Origin: JBKECY01 sp047975025
GTDB taxonomy: Bacteria; Bacillota; Clostridia; Lachnospirales; Lachnospiraceae
Direction: 5' to 3'
DNA length: 17,444 nt
NCBI GenBank assembly: GCA_047975025.1
Contig: JBKECY010000057.1
Span: forward strand, 1-17,444
The first letter of the stretch is position 1. The number at the start of each line of letters is the position of its first letter. Below, piece by piece: positions 14,034 to 17,444 of the stretch. The notes beneath the pieces are model-generated. The model saw only the letters and a list, made by a program, of their open reading frames with translations. It was not told the DNA's origin and did not search any database. The position numbers and the translations under genes are program-made.

Positions 14034-16361
14034 TTACGTATTCTTATCTCTTTTTCTCTTAATCCCCCACACGAACAGCATAATTCCCGCTGTTGTGACT
14101 GCCATCGTTTTCCATACATCCGTAGTATTGCCATCTGCTGTTTTGCTGCTTCGCAGACGCTTAGATACTGCTGTATTCTGATTCGAAGAGCCTGGCGTTA
14201 CCTGCGCATCCGTTACCATTTGTACCGGTGTCGTTGTTTCTGATGGTATCACTGAGTTCGTCGGCTCCGGCGGTGTTGTGCCCGTTGGAGGCACTGAAAT
14301 TGTTGGGCTTGGTGTTACTGAACCCGTTGGTGTCACTGACGCTGTGGAACTCGGTGTTGCTGTGTTCGATGGTGTCGCTGAATTCGTCGGTCTCGGTGTT
14401 ACTGTGCCCGATGGTGTCACTGACGCTGTAGAACTCGGTGTTGCTGTATCCGTTGGTGTCACTGACGCTGTAGAACTCGGTGTTGCCGATTCCGATGGTG
14501 TTTCTGTTGCATCTGCTGGTGATATTGTAAGCCCTCCTGGAATAACCGAAATCTGGTACGCAGAAGTGATGTCTTGTACTCCCGGAGTATCCACTGTTCC
14601 CTCTCCTGGATCCCCGTCAAATACTTTAAATTTTGCTGCATTCTGAAAGAGTAGATAGGTCCCCACATCTGTTTCGCTTACAGAAGTAGGCTCCGTTCCT
14701 GTCAATTTCAGATATTTTCCCTCCGGAAGTGCAATGACTCTGGAGGTTCCACTAGTACCAAGCGAATATTCCACGTCTCCAATACGGATGACATTAAACC
14801 CTTCGGCACTATGTTCTGTTCCGTCCCATGTATAGCTTGCAGTATTAAATTTAACAGTCAGCGGTATCTGCTCCGGTGCATCCTGCAAATAATGCAGTGT
14901 AAACTCATAATCTTTCGTTAATCTTGAATTCATTGCAATACTACTTGGTCCAATATGCTCTGTTCCACCGTGGACGGTCCAGTAATATCCACTAAATCCC
15001 GGCACATCCAGATGTGTGGGGATTGTTATATTATTGGTAAAATAGTCGAGCCAGGTCATATTATATTTAACAGAATATTCCAGCTCGTCGGGAGTTCCAT
15101 TCACGTAAATATTATCGGAAGTGCTCTGGTCCTGGTAAAAAAACCCTCCCGTATCGGGCAATGGCACCGGATTTCCGTCGACATCATACGCATTGGGATC
15201 AATATCAAACGTTACATTCACATTAGCTACATAATGTAATGTAAACAAATAGTCATCATTTATTTCGTCGCCAGGAAGAATCCCCAGACTGATTGGATTC
15301 GGATCATTATCCAGCGTCCAGTAGTAATAGTCATATCCCGAAACATCATTATGTACCGGAAGGGTTCCCCCTGTTTCACGTCCTATCAAATTTTCCCATG
15401 TGGTTCCTCTGAATGCCTCGTACACGGCTGTATCCGAATTGAGAGCCTCATGCAGCACTCCTCCTTGAGCATGATACGTAAACCCGGCGCCTGCCGGAGC
15501 ACTGGCATCGATTGCAAAGGTAACTGTCACCCTTGCAGGTGGTGTAATCGACATGGGTTTAATGCTTGGCGGCTGAATCACCGGCGGCGGCACTTCTCCT
15601 CCTGTGATATAATCCAGGCTCTGATCCACCATAACATCATAAATCATATTGTAGTTATTAGGGTCTACATACACCAGCTGATCAGGATCATACAGCTTGC
15701 TTGCCGGCACCTCTGTGATTCCGGTATAACTTGCATCAGCCACCCATTTCTTAATCACCAGACCGGATTCAAACGGCTGTGGCACTCCGTTACTCGGATT
15801 CGTTGCCGTTCCGGTAATAGGTGCAAAATAGTTATTCTTCGGCAAGTTGATGACGTAGCCGGAGGGTGAATTCACATTTCTGTACTTCTGATCATAAGAT
15901 AAGTCATAGCCACTGCTTATATCATGGTATTTCAGTTCCAGATGATATTGGATTAGTCTGGGTTCATCACCATTCTGATAGTTGCCATAAAAGGCATTCA
16001 GTACAACGTCCCGCTCCGGCATTGTAAAGACCATACTCGAAGCAACCGGCGACGAATTCGCAGGGTCTGAAGATGAATAATTCACATAGCCCATCCCCTT
16101 CGCATTGTTGTTGACAGCCCGGGCTTCCTGTACTGCTTCTGTACTCTTGTCCACCCAGGCAATGGCTCCCGACGGATAATTCCGCAGTGTAACAGCGGCA
16201 CCAGCCGCAGCCGTTATGTTCGCCAGAACCGTTCCATTCGAATCTTTATACGTAATTGTATGCGTTGCTGCGGATGCTGTTGCTATCGGGAATATCATCT
16301 GCACCAACAGCCCCAAAATCAACACCATCATAACCACACTCTTCGCAAATCTCTCCCTCAT
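14034..16361 (-). CDS. Secreted surface protein with Thr/Pro stalk and KTAD anchor
   Basis: A 775-residue cell-surface protein. The ATG at 16361 is chosen because GGAGGGG lies seven bases upstream. A signal peptide (1-31) ends in ATASA. Two tandem modules of about 105-110 residues follow at roughly 278-382 and 383-492; each starts VTF-ID and ends YYWT...DYxFTLHY. Next is a module with YTWDGTEHSAEGFNV (about 508-522), a type common in Clostridial adhesins, ending in GGLTISP. Residues 617-712 are a Ser/Thr/Pro stalk. The C-terminus has SKTADGN (739-745), a hydrophobic segment (about 751-767) and KRKRDKNT, that is, a sortase-type signal with KTAD in place of LPxTG. Ligand is unknown. It probably extends from the wall as an adhesin. 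Confidence 0.8.
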   Translation of the reverse strand: MRERFAKSVVMMVLILGLLVQMIFPIATASAATHTITYKDSNGTVLANITAAAGAAVTLRNYPSGAIAWVDKSTEAVQEARAVNNNAKGMGYVNYSSSDPANSSPVASSMVFTMPERDVVLNAFYGNYQNGDEPRLIQYHLELKYHDISSGYDLSYDQKYRNVNSPSGYVINLPKNNYFAPITGTATNPSNGVPQPFESGLVIKKWVADASYTGITEVPASKLYDPDQLVYVDPNNYNMIYDVMVDQSLDYITGGEVPPPVIQPPSIKPMSITPPARVTVTFAIDASAPAGAGFTYHAQGGVLHEALNSDTAVYEAFRGTTWENLIGRETGGTLPVHNDVSGYDYYYWTLDNDPNPISLGILPGDEINDDYLFTLHYVANVNVTFDIDPNAYDVDGNPVPLPDTGGFFYQDQSTSDNIYVNGTPDELEYSVKYNMTWLDYFTNNITIPTHLDVPGFSGYYWTVHGGTEHIGPSSIAMNSRLTKDYEFTLHYLQDAPEQIPLTVKFNTASYTWDGTEHSAEGFNVIRIGDVEYSLGTSGTSRVIALPEGKYLKLTGTEPTSVSETDVGTYLLFQNAAKFKVFDGDPGEGTVDTPGVQDITSAYQISVIPGGLTISPADATETPSESATPSSTASVTPTDTATPSSTASVTPSGTVTPRPTNSATPSNTATPSSTASVTPTGSVTPSPTISVPPTGTTPPEPTNSVIPSETTTPVQMVTDAQVTPGSSNQNTAVSKRLRSSKTADGNTTDVWKTMAVTTAGIMLFVWGIKRKRDKNT
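14224..14506 (-). repeat. 42-bp-period repeats coding the Ser/Thr/Pro stalk
   Basis: A nearly identical 32-base block (GGTGTCACTGACGCTGTRGA followed by ACTCGGTGTTGC on the plus strand) occurs at 14329-14360, 14413-14444 and 14455-14486. The spacings are 84 and 42 bases, so the unit is 42 bases or 14 residues (TPSSTASVTPTDTA-like). More diverged copies fill the rest. Such arrays readily change copy number. Confidence 0.8.
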
Positions 16362-16410
16362 AAATGTTCCCCTCCACAACTCTATTTTCTATAGATAATC
16401 TGCTATTTTA

Positions 16411-16439
16411 ATTATATATCAGTGAAAATGATGGGTCAA
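16411..16439 (-). promoter_or_regulatory. Sigma-A-type promoter of the surface protein gene
   Basis: On the minus strand TTGACC (16439-16434) and TATAAT (16416-16411) are separated by exactly 17 bases, which is 11 of 12 consensus bases. They lie about 50 bases before the start codon at 16361. Confidence 0.8.
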
Positions 16440-16453
16440 TTTCAGCGTTTTCA
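16440..16453 (-). promoter_or_regulatory. Possible cre (CcpA) site
   Basis: The minus strand reads TGAAAACGCTGAAA, which matches the CcpA consensus TGWAANCGNTNWCA at all fixed positions but one. It abuts the -35 box of the surface protein promoter. A site there could activate or repress according to carbon supply. Single short match, so uncertain. Confidence 0.35.
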
Positions 16454-16646
16454 GTGTAGGGTGAGCATTTTGACGAAAGTACTGGATGTACGTAAAAAAC
16501 GGTGCTTTTCTCCGCTAAAAGAATTTTGCGTAATAGGATACCATTTCGTATTTTTGTATTTTTCGTATTCTTTGCCACATCCTCAGTAGATTACATAATA
16601 CTTTAAAATCAGTATTTCTGATAAGGTAATTGACTCAATACTATAC
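16454..16646. other. Intergenic stretch between two surface protein genes
   Basis: No gene seen. On the minus strand, downstream of the LPKTG gene, there are two weak terminator-like stems: ATCAG/CTGAT followed by TTTT (near 16607-16622), and AGCGG/CCGTT running into T6 (16495-16517). Neither is strong; one of them probably ends the broken surface protein transcript. Confidence 0.3.
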
Positions 16647-17325
16647 TTACTCTTTGACTTCTTTTTTTCTTTTACGCATTCCAAGAACTAAGATTCCCGT
16701 TCCAACCATAAGAACCACCCACACAGCAACATCGGTAGTGTCTCCTGTTTTGGGTAACTGTGTATCCTTTCCAGAAGCCGGTGGATTTGTCATTTTGTCA
16801 TCGTTATTTTCATTACCGACGTTTGGTGGATTTGTTGTTTCGTCATCAATGAGTTGCCAGATAGCAGTTAACGTGATATCTCCTGTTGTTCCTGCCGGTA
16901 TGCTATATGGTTTGGTGACATCCGTCACTGTCCCATCTGCATACTCCACAACCCAGCCTTCAAACGCATAACCTGCTTTCGTCGGCTCATTGTCAATCGC
17001 TATCGGAAAGGTGTCTTCTACATTGTAGTCCGTTGGATTGGCGGTTGCCGGAGCTGTTCCTCCATCATACTCATAAGTAATATTATACTCATTCAGTGAC
17101 CATACCGCTGTTAAGGCAATATCTCCTGTTGTTCCTACGGGGATACTGTATGGTTTTATAGGCAGTAGGATATCGGTCAATGCAAGATTTTCATAATCTA
17201 CTGTCCATCCCACAAATGTATAGCCTGCTTTCGTTGGCTTATTGCTGATGTCCATCGGGAAGGATTCTTCTACGTTGTATCCGGTTGGATTTGCTGTTGC
17301 TGGAGCTGTTCCTCCATCATACTCA
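16647..17325 (-). pseudogene. InlB B-repeat surface protein, LPKTG-anchored, 5' part lost
   Basis: About 225 residues remain of a cell-wall protein. Two InlB B-repeat (Listeria-Bacteroides repeat) modules are present: EYDGGTAPATANPTGYNVEE...GYTFVGW...ALTAVW, and NITYEYDGGTAPATANPTDY...GYAFEGW...LTAIWQL. A short linker and a full sortase signal follow: LPKTGD, a hydrophobic segment (VAVWVVLMVGTGILVLG) and MRKRKKEVKE. Comparing the two copies, homology stops at the first Tyr-Glu-Tyr, exactly where an IS3-like end begins (17325/17326). The frame stays open for only a dozen codons into the IS, then hits a stop. The ATG at 17253-17255 is internal and has no ribosome site. Signal peptide and any binding domain are lost or lie beyond the IS. 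Confidence 0.85.
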
Positions 17326-17359
17326 TGGAGTGCCCCCCGATCTTTGTACCAGTGGAAGA

Positions 17360-17384
17360 GTTAGTTTTGATATGATAAACTAAC
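17360..17384 (+). promoter_or_regulatory. Perfect 8-bp inverted repeat before OrfA
   Basis: GTTAGTTT (17360-17367) and AAACTAAC (17377-17384) are perfect inverted repeats around TTGATATGA. They end just before the AAGGAG ribosome site (17388-17393). It could act as a hairpin limiting transposase expression or as an operator. Confidence 0.45.
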
Positions 17385-17403
17385 AAAAAGGAGCAGTACA
17401 AAA

Positions 17404-17444
17404 ATGGGAAAAGCAAGGTACACAACGGAGCAAATCATCGTCAA
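17404..17444 (+). CDS. IS3-family transposase OrfA, first 13 codons (partial)
   Basis: ATG at 17404 follows AAGGAG by ten bases and encodes MGKARYTTEQIIV before the window ends. The K/R-RYTxEQII start is the usual beginning of IS3-family OrfA, the helix-turn-helix DNA-binding subunit made before the frameshifted OrfAB transposase. Thirteen residues support family but not subgroup. Confidence 0.7.
   Translation, partial: MGKARYTTEQIIV

Larger units (their letters stand above)
17326..17444 (+). mobile_element. IS3-family insertion sequence, left end (partial)
   Basis: Starts TGGAGTGCCCCCC at 17326, where the adhesin repeat loses homology, and begins with the TG typical of IS3-family tips. About 78 bases later the transposase OrfA starts. 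The other end is outside the window, so target duplication cannot be checked. Confidence 0.7.

Noticed and set aside
14224..14506. CRISPR-like array
   Set aside because: The repeats are in frame with a signal-peptide-bearing protein, with no unique spacers of constant size and no cas genes.
14278..14646. Plus-strand 122-residue Gly/Val-rich repeat protein
   Set aside because: It is the antisense reading of the Thr/Pro stalk repeats; the period keeps several frames open and there is no ribosome site or promoter.

Overview
The window looks like chromosomal DNA of an anaerobic gut Clostridium-type bacterium, most likely Lachnospiraceae. This rests on strong AGGAGG ribosome sites, LplB/LplC-type sugar permeases, a YesL/YesN-type gene set, a cellobiose phosphorylase of the Clostridium type, sortase-anchored surface proteins with (L)PKTGD-like tails, and typical Firmicutes mobile elements. 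The assignment is from protein style, not from a database search.

Left edge (1-1125): nested mobile DNA. The C-terminus of a large serine recombinase ends at 224. Its element appears to stop at about 280, inside the twelfth codon of an IS200-type tnpA read on the minus strand. The left end of that IS200, with a 66-nt hairpin covering the tnpA ribosome site, runs to about 465. The IS200 in turn sits inside an AraC/YesN-type regulator gene, of which only the C-terminal part (466-1125) remains.

Centre (1122-13584): a carbohydrate-use locus. On the minus strand, in transcription order: two ABC sugar permeases (10232-9285, 9268-8342), a large sugar-binding lipoprotein (8293-6521), a GH42 beta-galactosidase (6418-4403), a GH29 alpha-L-fucosidase broken by a one-base deletion (4371-2888), an SGNH esterase (2865-2185) and an alpha/beta-hydrolase esterase (2204-1122). 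Diverging on the plus strand are a yesL-like membrane protein gene, also broken by a one-base deletion (10477-11117), and an intact GH94 cellobiose phosphorylase (11149-13584). No transporter ATPase is present, as is usual when a shared MsmX-type ATPase is used. Fucosidase, galactosidase, two esterases and cellobiose phosphorylase together fit the breakdown of fucosylated, galactosylated, acetylated xyloglucan oligosaccharides. That is an inference: an alpha-xylosidase would be needed and is not in the window.

Right part (13585-17444): a small conserved-looking acidic helical protein gene (13722-13943) with its own extended -10 promoter and structured leader; a strong bidirectional terminator (13977-14009); a 775-residue secreted surface protein with a Ser/Thr/Pro stalk and a variant KTAD anchor (16361-14034, minus), with a near-consensus promoter and a cre-like site; and the 3' part of a second surface protein with InlB B-repeats and a canonical LPKTG anchor. 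The 5' part of that gene has been cut off by an IS3-family element whose left end and first transposase codons close the window.

Overall the locus shows three independent losses (regulator, fucosidase, yesL) plus a disrupted adhesin. It is either decaying or, for the two single-base shifts, affected by sequence errors.
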